NCBI RefSeq assembly: GCF_014633365.1
Contig: NC_068339.1
Span: 873,001 to 937,000 of the forward strand
Direction of reading: 5' to 3'
From: Diospyros lotus
Lineage: Eukaryota > Streptophyta > Magnoliopsida > Ericales > Ebenaceae
Length of the DNA stretch: 64,000 nucleotides
The translations under genes were made by a program, and so were the position numbers. Within the stretch, counting starts at the first letter, position 1. Each line of letters begins with the position of its first letter. Shown here piece by piece: positions 37,701-49,292 of this stretch. A model generated the notes under the pieces. The model was not told the DNA's origin. It did not search any database and saw nothing but the letters and a program-made list of their open reading frames with translations.

Positions 37701-38433
37701 CACTGCAAGAGGAAAAACTTTACTTGATAATAAAAAATCGCTACTAGACTTGCTTAAAATTGTTGATAATTTTTTTTTTCTAGTGATTATCTAGCAATTT
37801 AAGAATTTGAGAGCTTAAGACGTATACAAAAAAAAAAAAAATTACCTGTAATTTCGAATCACTTACAAGAGTCAACATTAACGGTAACTATAAATTGTTG
37901 GTAATAGTTCCCCTTTATAGGCAGTTTCCGCACCAATTCATTTTGTTAGTGATGGAGCTAAGAAATAATTTTAGTCCGAGCCAAGAGCTAATTTTAGCCC
38001 TCGCCAAATTATAAAAATTATAATTATTCATACTAATATATAAAAAATTAAAAACCCAGCTGGGACCTTGTCCCACTGGCCAAAACTTGGCTCTGCCACT
38101 GCATTTTGCAAATGGTAACCAACCTTTAGAGGGTTTTAATATTGTTGCAGACAAAAATGTTATTTTTGCTAAAATCGTCAGTAATGAATCGCTGCTAATG
38201 ACCCATATTCTGTTGCGGTTTAAACAAAATCGTCACAAATAAAAATCCAATGTTTTTATTGGTCGGTAGAGCAGCAGCGATTACAAAAAAAAAAGGGCAA
38301 AAGTCAACCGTTGGAAATGGACACCGACCCTTCACTAACAGTTTCGTGCTGACCGCCGCTAAAAGTTATCTTTTGCGACCATGTATGGAACTGTCAGAAA
38401 AATCAACTCCAAAACCCTTGATTTCTTATACTG
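37701..38433. mobile_element. Candidate non-autonomous CACTA-like element
   Basis: The left end CACTGCAAGAGGAAAAAC resembles the CACTACAAGAAA terminus of CACTA transposons. The right end TTTCTTATACTG is a weak inverse of it. A 3-bp duplication TGT flanks both ends (37698-37700 and 38434-38436). Subterminal motifs recur in both orientations (ATCGCTACTAG, GAATCGCTGCTAATGACC, CAGCAGCGATTAC, GACCGCCGCTAAAAG), typical of this group. No transposase. Confidence 0.5.
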
Positions 38434-38559
38434 TGTTGTCGGTAGCCTGAAGAAATTAAAAATTATATAACAATAGCTTATTTTTTAGATTATTCATTCG
38501 TTGACCTCAATCACACATTTTAAACATGTTACATGAAAGATTACATACATAAATATATA

Positions 38560-38810
38560 CATAAATCCTTTACGATAATGCAAATAATTTATTATACATA
38601 TTCGAAAGTTTGGAATACAACGAAATTGTGGGTTCGAAATTATCTCTATGCGAGATCGTGCAATTGCATGTACTTATTTTAAGAGTTACATTCAAACGAA
38701 CTTATCCATTTATTTAATATCGCAGAGCAAATAGATTGTAAATTTTAAAAATGGTGAGATAGGTTCTATTTGTGATTGAGAAATCTTTCGACTTTTTCAC
38801 GTTTTAAAAA
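38560..38810 (-). repeat. Copy 3 of a dispersed degenerate repeat
   Basis: The reverse complement carries AACGTGAAAAAGTCGAAAG, TTTCTCAATCAC and, later, AATTGCACGATCTCGCATAG, in the order seen in the copies at 14118 and 34066. Confidence 0.45.
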
Positions 38811-39293
38811 TATAGTTTATAAAAACTTAGAGACCCTACTATTACTTTAAAATGTATTGAATAAATTTATTAATTATAAGTACCGTCCATAAACATAACA
38901 AACACATAAAAATTATTGTAAAATTTCAAGTTTATAAATAATATACAATATAAGAAGATAAATATAATTTTTTACCTTAAATCTTAAATCCTAGATATTT
39001 GTTGTGGGGGAGGTGGTTGACTTTGACGTTGACTTGCATGCGCCGCCATCTGGTGAATGTGAAACTCGCTGGTTTGGACTTAGACTTAAATGTGGGCTCA
39101 ATTGGACTTTTGACCTGCATGTGGATTGAAAAGCCTTTTTAATACATTTAACAGCCTCTTAATCCTAATTTAATTAGCATTCCATTACTATTTTTTTTTT
39201 AAAAAATATCCTTACAATAATAAACAATGTACAAATAATATATTAAGTTTTAATTTTTAATTTGTCAATTTAATTATTGCTACTATAAATATA

Positions 39294-39877
39294 TGTTATA
39301 CATATTTTTTGCACCATTTCTTATGGACTAAACTCAGTTCAGTAGGCCGGCTCAATCGCCTAAAACTCAGCAAGTTCCCAACAAAATTTCTAGCGAGCTC
39401 TCAACGATATACCCACAATACTTCTAGTTCGCTGGCCAACAGTTCAGCTCGCCAATCAACTTATTCAGTTCGCATAACAACATTGCTGCTGAATAATCGG
39501 AGGCAAGGACCCACATACTTTTGTGAGGCAAATCGGATCCTTGGTAATACAGAGCCCCATTCCCGATTTTATGGAGATGATAAAGATATCTTGTCTCCCA
39601 TGATATTATCTCTACACTTTTGTATTTTATGCAATTGTAAACATATCTCACTATAAATAAGGGTCAATAACACCATTGTAAAGGAAGGATACTAAAAATA
39701 TCATACTGTTACTCTGCCGAAATACCTAGGGAACAGTCGTAGAAGTAGGCATCGTTCTGGCCGAACTATGTAAAATTCTCTTGTCTTTGCTTCTACTTAG
39801 TTCTTCCTCTTTACATTTCGGCTCATTTTCTCATTGCGGGCCTACAAATCATGGTCGGCTGAATCTAAACGTCGACA
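39294..39877. mobile_element. Solo LTR, 584 bp, intergenic
   Basis: Starts TGTTATACAT and ends CGTCGACA (TG...CA), with the 5-bp duplication ATATA on both sides (39289-39293 and 39878-39882). The interior is much less A/T-rich than its surroundings and has features of a Ty3-type LTR: TATAAATAAGGGTC near 39652-39665 and a pyrimidine-rich end. The duplication is low-complexity, so a chance match is possible. Confidence 0.7.
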
Positions 39878-39882
39878 ATATA

Positions 39883-42230
39883 TATTTTTAATGATTTATA
39901 CTATTTTTAATATTTTTTAATTCGTATCACATTTTTCTTAATTTTTTCATTTAAAAACAATAATTATGCTTCAATAAATATATATTGTCTAAAAATTATG
40001 TATATTTATTGAAGTTTAACCATTGTTCTTAAGATAATAATTAGCATTTTGCTTCATTTAATTTTAATTTTTACATTATTCACTTGTTTTGTAGTACTAT
40101 CTATTGGTATTTCTTAATATCTTCGTATTATCTTAATTGTATTTTATGTATTTTATTTTTAATTAAGCCCACTTTTATATAATATTATGGGGAGTTTAAT
40201 TTGTTAGAATAAATTACATTCGATACCTTAATTTGAAGTTTTACTTTCATTTAATTCTATTTCACATCTCTCGTGTTTTTAAAAATTATATCAATTTCTT
40301 ATTTCTCAAAAGAATTTTAAGGAATTCGTTTAAGTATACAAAACAGTAAGGGCATTATTGTAGCTTATAATCTAATAATAGAAAATAATTTAATTAAATT
40401 TTTGAATAGTCAAAATAGTCAATATAATTTTTTAAATACGATGAAAACTTCTTTTTTCCCTTACCAAATTTGGGGCATAGAGTGTACTTTATCGTTGTTT
40501 TTTTTAATTTTAGTTCATGTTATCTTTTCATTAGATTATGGTATGAAAATGTTATTTAAACACTTACTTTTTAACGTTTATGTATTGATGCGTAGTGTTT
40601 TATATAATATTAATATAAAAAAAATATTAATATTAATATACATTTCTTCGTCTAGGGAAAGATAGTTTTTGTTTTTCATGTAAGTTGAAAAATACTTTCT
40701 TTTCCACCTAGATGCTATCAAACACATCCTAAGACATTGTAATGGAGTATTTGGATGCATATTATATCTTCGAGCGATGAAGGGAAAAAACGTGACGCAT
40801 GACATCTATTAATAAAAGGAATATGTGTTAGGTCGTGATTGACTCTTGGTGAATAAAAAGACGTGTTCCATGAGGGTAGTGATCGACTCTTGATGAATAA
40901 AAGGACGTGTTCCATGAGTGTAATGGCTTGTCTTCGATTTGTAGTCAAAATGGGCCAAATTAGTACTGTTTTCACCACAGTGGTGCAAGCTATCTATATA
41001 TGACTTAAAAATCAGTGAATCTGTCCGAATACATGCCAAAAACAAGGTTATGTAATGGTTGAAGCAACTCAATGTTACCACGAGAAAGGTAATGTCGTGG
41101 TCAAGCTGACATCACACTTTCTTTATATTAAAAAAAAATCAAAATTACACAAATATTCTTGAAATTTGATATAAATACAATTAATATCTCTTATTTTTTG
41201 AAAATTACGCTAACTTGATCATATTATTCAAAAAATATGCTAAATTATCCTACAATGTTAGATTTATGTTGTATGGAATATGAAAGGAAATAAATATAGG
41301 AGGGTGCATCCAGGAATAGTGAATTGGGTGTTTCAAAAGTTTTTAGTGTGATAAAGAGTTTATACAAAAAATTATTTTATGCCTTTTTATAGTTTTGAAA
41401 ATAATGCTATAAATGAAAATCGAAAGTGTTTCAATTATGAAAATTATATGTACGAGAGATAAAGTAGATAGCACATAGGATTTATAATATTCTGGTTCAA
41501 CCCGATCTACTCTACTATTTTAGTTTCTCGTCAAAAAAATTTTAAAATCTATTACGAAATGTCTATTTAAAGAGAGTAACATTATTCTATATTACAATAG
41601 TTTTTTAAAGGTTTAGTTATAACCATTACAATAACTTTTACAACCCTTGGTTATAACATTTTTTAGTCTTTTTTATAGGAAAAGGTACTAACACATAACC
41701 TTTTCTGAAAGTACATGATGTAATTTAATAAAGCCTTGAGAATGTTGAGATTAATTTATTTTAAAATTAATACACCCTGTTTTCATGCACTTTGTGATCA
41801 ACCCAAAGGCACTCTTATTAACATATCACATTTTGTAACATTTAATTACCTAATAAAATTATTTTTTAACTAAAAATAATATAAGATAGATACGTATTAT
41901 CTCAACATAAAATATTTTTATTGTTACAACTTAACTCTCACTCTTAATCTGTATATTATGAGTGTATTAGTCTTTGTATATTATGGAGAGTGAGAGTTGG
42001 GCAGGATGACGGTGGAATCGGGTGTCGGAGAGAGATACGAAGGGAATCAGGTTTGAAACTATTCTCGAGATCTTGTATTACTTATGTCAAGTGATTACGC
42101 ATGCATTTTATATTTTTAAATTATTCTTAATTAGTGTCTAATAAGTATTTAATAATTATATTTTTTAGAATAAAGATGTCTAATAGAGTGTTTTAAAAAT
42201 TTAAAATGCCAGGCGACGTTTTGTAAAATA
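39883..42230. other. AT-rich spacer with repeat debris
   Basis: Apart from the tandem repeat, mostly A/T-rich. The stretch around 41440-41560 (GGATTTATAATATTCTGG, TTCAACCCGATCTACTC) resembles the retroelement-like text at 57380-57420. No gene supported. Confidence 0.45.
40835..40918. repeat. Two-copy 44-bp tandem repeat
   Basis: The unit GTGATTGACTCTTGGTGAAT plus AAAAAGACGTGTTCCATGAG is followed 44 bases later by GTGATCGACTCTTGATGAAT plus AAAAGGACGTGTTCCATGAG. A weaker third unit may precede it (about 40800-40834). Confidence 0.75.
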
Positions 42231-42247
42231 CAAACTTTTTTTGTCTT

Positions 42248-42481
42248 TTGTCTTCTATCAGTATTTTGGTTAGAACTATACTATCAAGCTTAGCCTTTGC
42301 ATATTATGAGTGCATTGATCTTGATGGCATCCACTATCCAATTGAGATGACTAAACTCAAAAGCATGAGACAAAACCCACTTGAAGCCATGGAAAGGGAG
42401 AAGTTGAGAGACAAGAACACATCTAAACCACCCAGAAATGGGGGCCCTTCTTCTCCAGGTACCCACTTTGCTATAAAGTGA
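42248..42481 (+). other. Orphan open frame with a signal-like start and a Gly/Pro-rich end (possible last exon)
   Basis: The frame has no ATG at its beginning. A good acceptor (pyrimidine tract ending TCTTCTATCAG) lies at 42250-42260, so it could be a terminal exon. The reading runs through a hydrophobic stretch (SILVRTILSSLAFAYY), an Arg/Lys/Glu-rich middle (EAMEREKLRDKN) and ends KPPRNGGPSSPGTHFAIK before the stop. GPSSPGTH distantly recalls the GPSxxGxGH core of PIP-type or the PGxGH end of CEP-type secreted peptides. No upstream exon was found. It could be a pseudogene or chance frame. Confidence 0.3.
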
Positions 42482-42559
42482 CGAGAAAGTGGGAACACAA
42501 AAGGCATGTATTTGGATGCTCCAGTTGCAAAAGCAAAGCAAAGCAAATCAAATCAATCC

Positions 42560-44630
42560 AATCCTTTATTCTGAAGTTATGCCCATCCTCAGTCAATCCA
42601 GTGTATAAGCATAAATTCCAATTCCAATTCCCAATCCCTTTTTCAACTTAGCTTTATTCCTATCCATCCATTCATTATCACTATTTAAACACTCATATGC
42701 AATATTTTTTATTAATTTTTTAAATAATATTTATACATTAATAAGTTAGATCTGTATATCAATACACGAATATCACTAAATATATCTTCTCCGTAAGTGC
42801 TCCTCTCTAAACAAAACACTTTTCTACCGATGTATAATTTCATCCATAACTTTAATAAACCGCTTATTCTCTTTTATTTTCAACGCAAAGAATACTCGAT
42901 CAATGCGCTATTATGCACTCTTTCAAAGGTGGATTTGTGTCTCTCATTTTAGCAAAAACTATCATCTTACACGTATGTATTCAAATTCATTTTGTCTTTC
43001 CATAAATACTCAAATCATTGAAAGTTGGATGAATGTAATAATTATTAGAATAATTCTGCAAAATACGGAAACCATAAGAAAATGACTCAATCCCCAGTAT
43101 CTCTTAGCCATCTTTAACTTTAATACCTCATTTTAGGTCTTCCCAAATATAATTAATCTTTTTATTTATATATTATATTATAAAAAATATATTATATTAT
43201 ATATATAAAATAAGAAAAATATAATTTAATTAGAGCTTTAAGGAATTACTTATTTATTTATAGAGACTAAGATTGACAAGTTAAAAAATACCCACATATT
43301 TTTAGATCATTTATTTTGAATTTATAAATAAAAACATCAGAAGTTAGTTAATATATTCTTAAATTCAGAAAACTCTCAAAATATTCGAGCGAAACCCTCA
43401 AGAGACTCTCCTAAAAACTATTACGTCGAGAATGTCTCTTGAATTTCCCCTCTTAGAGCCCTTCCCCTTGGACTTGAATTCACTTTTTTAAACATAATAT
43501 AAAATATTTTGAAAAAATATTAATAGAATTTCATAACATAAAAGGGATGTTTGATTGTGTAATATTATATAGATAGTTAGCATACAAACAATTGAGTAAT
43601 AATACGACTCAACAAAGTTGTTTATTCGATATTAAAAAAATTAAATTTATTCTATGTGAACGTGTTTTTATATTAATTAAATGCCATGAAAAATATCTAA
43701 AATTAAATAAACATTGAGTAAAGAAGATTCAAATTTGATTCTCTTATCATGGGTCAACCCAGTTTTTCATTTGTTTTTATAATTAGGAGGTAGTTCATAC
43801 GTAAGTGTAAATTATAAAATAAAAAAATTAAATAAAAGAGTTATTTTTTATTATTTTTGGTTGTAAACAATTTTTTTTTCGTAAGTAAAAATATATTAAC
43901 AGAAAAAATCGTAAAGTGTTAATAAGATAGGTTATGACATATCTTAAGCAACCACAAAAAAATGGACTAAACCAAAGAGAATCTCCAAAAATCAACTAAA
44001 TATAAAAGTAATATTTTATCATATTCACACAAAATATATCGAAGGCAAAAACCATCAAGTTAGATCTGTAATCACCAGATCTTAAGCTTTGGAACCCTGT
44101 TGAGCTTTCTCAATTGTAATATTCTTTTTTCTCTCTTTCTTCAACTGATATGTAATAAAATCTTATTTTTAAGTGACTATTATAGTTTAATTTTTATTTT
44201 TAATATATATTTAAATTAATATTGAGATTTAATTTAATGACAAGGTTGATTTTGTTACGAGTCAAAGAATAGCTCATAACTTAGGATCGAGAGCGTTGCC
44301 AATTTTAGATCGATCAAATCTATTAAGTTATGAATTGGTTCTGATAAAGAAAAGAAAATTTATAATAAAAAATAAATTGATGGGAGTTGTAGAACATGGG
44401 AGCGAATGATTGAATTAAATTTGACAAGAGAAAATGTAAAGTGAAAATGAAAATAAGATTTTTTTTCATGTTCAAAATTTTGAAAACAATACAAAATTTA
44501 AAAACAAAAACAAAAAATAAAATCAAAAAATTCAATCAAATGGACCCTTATTTTGTTGTTAATTTTTTTATTTTATAATATAATTTTATAGATATATTTA
44601 TTTTTAGTATTTTTTAATTAAAATATTAAT
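42560..44630. other. AT-rich spacer
   Basis: Low-complexity A/T sequence; no exon, RNA gene or clear element boundary recognised. Confidence 0.5.
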
Positions 44631-44639
44631 ATTCATAAA

Positions 44640-44894
44640 AATTGTAATTTTAAAATGGGGCAATGGCGGTGGAATCCGGTGGAAATAATAGGTAGGGAGC
44701 GGCGGAATTGACTTTGCGCAACCAGCTGCACCACCGCCTGGCGCGGCGGATACCATGGCATAGAAGGACGTGGGGTGCACGACACCACTGGAGAAATTCA
44801 TTTGACATGGTCTCTTCATCCTCCGGGTCGCCCGCGACCATTCAAACCGTGTCCGACTCGTTTCGCCAGTTAGGTCCTCTTTAGACCAACCCAC
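44640..44894 (-). other. Isolated GC-rich island with overlapping minus-strand frames
   Basis: About 250 bp of balanced composition in otherwise extremely A/T-rich DNA. Two minus-strand frames stay open across it (from 44894 and from 44841), neither with a recognised domain, and both run into A/T-rich sequence at the left. This may be a decayed gene fragment or a captured exon. The similar patch at 45117-45250 on the plus strand may belong with it. Confidence 0.3.
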
Positions 44895-45073
44895 CCCATC
44901 CTCTCTTTAAAATAATAAAAACGTCAATTATGTAATGATTAATAAAATATGTTATTTTTTATTAATTAATAAAATTATTTTAAAATTTTAAAATAATGTA
45001 TTTTGTTTAAAAATAATGAAAATTTAATAACTTAACTATTGCGCTAAGTCAATTATTAGCATTCTCTTATTAT

Positions 45074-45099
45074 AATAATAATAATAATAATAATAATAT
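45074..45099. repeat. (AAT)n microsatellite
   Basis: About eight ATA repeats in an A/T-rich spacer. Confidence 0.8.
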
Positions 45100-45968
45100 T
45101 AAAATATGATGATTGAATGATAAACACGGAGTGGAAGCAACAGTTCGTCATGCTACCCATCCAACGTCGACAGGGACGCGTTCTCCCTACACGGGTGCCT
45201 TATCCCGCCTTCACGCCCTTGCTCTCCACTCTCCACCACGCGCCTAATCTCTCATTTTGTACTCATTTAGGGTGTTATTTAATTATTTGGTGGATTTGGT
45301 TCAGTTATTAAATTTAATAATTTTAATTAATTTAATTTATTTTATTTTTATATTAAAAAAATTAAAATAATTAAATCGATCAAATTTTTATTCTTTTTCA
45401 ATTTTTATGGGGTTTTCCTTATTTTGTTTGTTTTTCTTTTCTTTTATATTTTTTAAATTTATTTGATTCGATTTAATTTTATTATTTTAATTAATTCAGT
45501 ATTCGAACGAATCAAATTACATCTCTACTGTCACTACAATTTTATCTTTAAAAAAATAACTCTCATTACATGTCAAAATATATTATTTGTATAAAAATTT
45601 GATATATGTTCAATATATAATATGATATAATACATTAAGAGTTTCAATTATATTATAAATAAGGTATTAAATTAAATGTATTTCATATATTATTATTATT
45701 GTGCACTGTGAGAGTGATAAATTATTAAATTATAAGTCAATCTTAAAAAGGGTTCAATTTAAACTTTAAGATATTTTAAAAATAATGATTATTAACAATA
45801 AATATAAATGTAAATTTATAACAATAGCAACTATAAAAGTTGGATTTTAAACGAATAATGCTTAAACGCGTGAAGGGTGTGGTCACGTGGCGTTACAAAG
45901 CAAAGATAAGGATGTTATTGAGAAGCCACATTCTGTGTCCCTTCACTGCCCGGCTGTCTCTGCAAATC

Positions 45969-45975
45969 TATAAAT
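45969..45975 (+). promoter_or_regulatory. Probable TATA box of the Nudix gene
   Basis: TATAAAT about 265 bp upstream of the ATG, followed by a (GA)n leader at 46005-46020. Chosen by position and sequence context. Confidence 0.5.
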
Positions 45976-46239
45976 GAGTCTCTCTCAAACTTCACCGTCT
46001 CCAGCGAGAGAGAGAGAGAGCCTTTTCATCTACTTTCGGATGTTTTTTGGGTTCCCAAACCCAAGCAATCCCTTTATAGTACTCACCCCGCTGGATCTTT
46101 CCAATTTCCCGCTAATATTTTGATTTTCCTCCCAATCCAGATTCCTTTCCCCTTTCGAGCAACGGGGTGTCCATTTCTTCCCGTTTCTTGGAAACTTTCT
46201 TGGAAAATCTTCCGACCCAGAAATCACAGCAAAGGACAA

Positions 46240-47390
46240 ATGTTGTCTTTGGAGGCTTCCCGCACGGGCAGACAGTTCCAGCGATACGACGAAGGCTGCC
46301 GCCAAGTCGTAGGGTTCGTTCCGCTTCCTCCCTTCTTGTTTTTCTCTATGTTAGGGTTTTCATTTCCCGTGTTTGGTTTGGTTGCTGAGAAAACGGATGT
46401 TTTCGATCTCGAATTTTACAATCTAATCTTTGGTTTTGAATTTCAGATGCATACCCTACAGATACAAGAAAGGCAACCAATATATTGAAGATCTAGAAGT
46501 TCTTCTAATCAGCTCCCAAAAGGGCCAATCCTTTTTCTTCCCAAAGGTGATTTACTTCGCCATTTTTCTCGAGATTTATATTTTCGCATCGTTTCTTAAA
46601 CACGGAAAAAGCACTCTGTTTGTCCCTCTTTGTTCGATTGATTAATGTGTATTTGTTTCCTAACTTTTCAGGGAGGTTGGGAAATTGATGAGTCGATGGA
46701 AGAGGCTGCTTCTCGAGAGACCCAAGAAGAAGCTGGTGTTATCGGCTTTGTTGAGGTTTGTAAGATCTTAGAATTCATATAGCGAACCTTATTAAGAGGG
46801 ACGAAGGCTTTGATTTGATATATTGTTTGTTGCTCCTGCTACTGCTGTAATTAATTTGAATCTCTTTTAACTTATTGCAGTGTCAATTGGGTAAATGGAG
46901 ATTTCAGAGCAAAAGCCAAAACACAATTCACGAGGGATACATGTTCCCCATGCGAGTTACTAAGGAATTAGATTCATGGCCTGAGAAAAATGTTCGCCAG
47001 AGAATTTGGGTATGTCCAGCTCCCCAATCTTCTCTATTTTGATCCATCATGTTAGAACATTTTCGAAATTAATGAAAACGTGCTAGCTCTAGAAGCCATA
47101 ATTTGTTTTTGAATCAACACCTCGATTGGGTTTTACGCCGAAGAACAAGCACTGATCATTGATTGTTTTGTGTTGGACAGATGAGTGTGGATGAAGCTAG
47201 AGAAGTATGCGCACATCCATGGATGAAGAAGGCTCTGGATGAATTCGTTCGTCGACTAGTTCTGCAGCAACAAAAGGAGGAGGAAAACCAGACAAGCTGC
47301 GCCATTCAGTTCTTTAGGACGGAGGAACAGAGAATTGTAGGCATTGGAGCTCAGAATGGAGAGGAAGAAGTTGGACTGTTGCCCTGTTAA
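46240..47390 (+). CDS. Nudix hydrolase (plant NUDT4/17/18/21-like)
   Basis: Exons 46240-46313, 46447-46546, 46672-46755, 46881-47009 and 47181-47390 give 198 aa with matching phases. The Nudix fold hydrolyses nucleoside diphosphates linked to another moiety. This plant group resembles diphosphoinositol polyphosphate phosphohydrolases and includes mitochondrion-predicted members. The Nudix box spans exon 3 and fits Gx5Ex7REUxEExGU (GGWEIDE...RETQEEAGV); the hydrophobic U after RE is Thr here. Family stretches before and after are present: SRTGRQFQRY, GCRQVVGCIPYR, ISSQKGQSFFFPKGGW, LGKWRFQSKS and WMSVDEAREVCAHPWMK. Start chosen at the first ATG of the leader that keeps the SRTGRQ motif in frame. 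A TATA box lies about 265 bp upstream. The acidic/Gln-rich tail is variable in the family. Confidence 0.94.
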
Positions 47391-47841
47391 TCAGATTCAT
47401 CATCCACGTCCTTCCAACTCCAAGATGAGCCGCAGAAGATTAGAAGTAGCAGCAGTTAGAGAGAAGAAGACGATGGTGTACAATTTACAACCACCCCTCA
47501 ATTCTTTGATTCATCATACAGATGTTTTTCTTTTTCATTTCTTTTCTTTGGTCTTCCTTTTCCTCCCCTCTTAACGACGCATGATGTTCTTGAGCTTGTA
47601 ATATCATGGCAACTGGGACGTTGTGTGAACATTAATCTTCAATCCAATTCTTTCATTCATACAGACCCATCTCTTTTCTTCTATACTCTTTTCTTCTATA
47701 CTGATGATAATTGATTCATGGTTGCATTTCATATTATCAGAGATTTGAGTATTTATGTTCGACTTCTCAGTTTTAGAAATAAATCTCTTTGAAAATAAAA
47801 ACGTAAGTAAGGCCATTGCCAACGTGAGTTAGAATTGCCCG

Positions 47842-48204
47842 CCAACCCAAAATTTGGAGAGCTATTATTTCAAACGCTGCACTTTATTTACCTTGTCACT
47901 AGTTAAATATTTGTTGGGTTTTAAATTATTTAATAAATTTGTTGAGCGAAAATTACTTACCAACCCAAAATTTGGAGTGCCATCTCTAATGCCGCTCTTT
48001 ATTTGTTTGTCACTGGTTAAATATTTGTTGAGTTTTAAATTATTTAACAAATTTGTTGAGCGAAAATTACTCGCCAACCCAAAATTTGGAGCGTCATGTC
48101 CTTTCTATTTATCTTGTTATTAGTTAAATATTTGTTAAGCTTTAAATTATTTAACAAAGTTGTTGAGCGAAAATTGCTCACCAATCCAAAATTTGGAGTG
48201 CCAT
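47842..48204. repeat. Tandem repeat, about 110-bp unit, three-plus copies
   Basis: CCAACCCAAAATTTGGAG recurs at about 47842, 47960, 48074 and 48181 (last copy CCAATCCAAAATTTGG). Between these are TTAAATATTTGTTG and TTGTTGAGCGAAAATT in each unit. Unit lengths by eye are about 118, 114 and 107. The array lies just downstream of the Nudix gene. Open frames across it are artefacts of the repeat. Confidence 0.85.
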
Positions 48205-48209
48205 CATTG

Positions 48210-49040
48210 TCTCTCTCTCCCACCCAATGGCAGCAATCGCAAATTCGAAACAAAGAGAAGATAGCTGGCGACGAACATTAGCGGCAGCAATGAAGAGCAT
48301 CGGCTATGGTGGCGACAAGGAGCATTAGAAGTGACATTTTCTTCATGCAGAGCGATCATAAGTTTTTTTTGTGATTTTGTAAATTTTATTTATTTATTTT
48401 TATATTGAACAATTGTTATTTTGTATTTGATTATTAATTTATATATTTAATTATTTATTTTGTATATGTATAAAAATTATAAAAAATATAAAATAAAAAT
48501 TTATTAAAATAAATAAATGAAATAGGAAAGGTAGTAGAAGCACCTTTGGAGGGAAATTAAAAATATAGAATAAATTATTTATAATATATAATAAATAGTG
48601 AGATATGGAGATGACCCAAAGAGAAGGTTACGAATAAAAACATCCCATCATTCTTAAAATAAATTCTATGCATGAATGTCCTTTGATTTGACAATCAAAA
48701 CATTTAATTTTTCGTAAATCAATAACAAATCATTTCATTATAATTGTGCTCGACACAAAGAGTACGAATGTGTTTACAACACGAAAGTATATTATATACA
48801 TGACATCTTTTACGTTATATAAAATGATCATATTATTTGTATACTCAATCTCACACTTTGAGTTATACTCAAAATTACAAAATAATTTCATAAAAATTAT
48901 AAATTTATTCCTCTTGCCCTCGACTTGATTGCCTCTCACTACTTTGTGTCTCTCTTTTATTCTTTTTTCACTCATAAGGATAGGAAAAGTAAATTTATAA
49001 TTTTTATTATTTGTGCACCTGTATAATCGAAGGTGTGAGA
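48210..49040. other. Spacer between the Nudix and CDCA7-like genes
   Basis: After the tandem array the sequence is A/T-rich without recognised genes. The minus frame at 48730-49074 is compositional. Confidence 0.5.
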
Positions 49041-49050
49041 AGCATTTTCC

Positions 49051-49058
49051 TATATAAA
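49051..49058 (+). promoter_or_regulatory. Probable TATA box of the CDCA7-like gene
   Basis: TATATAAA about 235 bp upstream of the ATG at 49293. An ABRE/G-box-like CCACGTGTC lies shortly after, at about 49091. Confidence 0.4.
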
Positions 49059-49292
49059 CTATCGGTATCCTCAAGTATCAATGAGACTTCCACGTGTCAT
49101 CATCCCAGAATCTGAAGGTGGCTGTAGACGTTGTACTACCTACACTTTGGGAAAATTTCAAATTTTTTTACCGTTACAACATGGTAGAGGCGAACCATAG
49201 GACTGTTTCTCCTCGAATGAAAATTCTCTCACAAGACCCCACCGTTAAAACCCTTCAAAATATTCTCTAGTGATTCGATTTGAAGTAAAACA

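Noticed and set aside
42248..42481. Call of a CLE, IDA or RGF hormone at this frame
   Set aside because: The C-terminus does not satisfy any of those consensus motifs and no signal-peptide ATG is present; left as an orphan frame.
47854..48123. Open frame with repeated LVKYLL-SFKLFNKFVERKLL-type segments
   Set aside because: The protein repeat is created by the tandem DNA repeat at 47842-48204; no start context or homology supports a gene.
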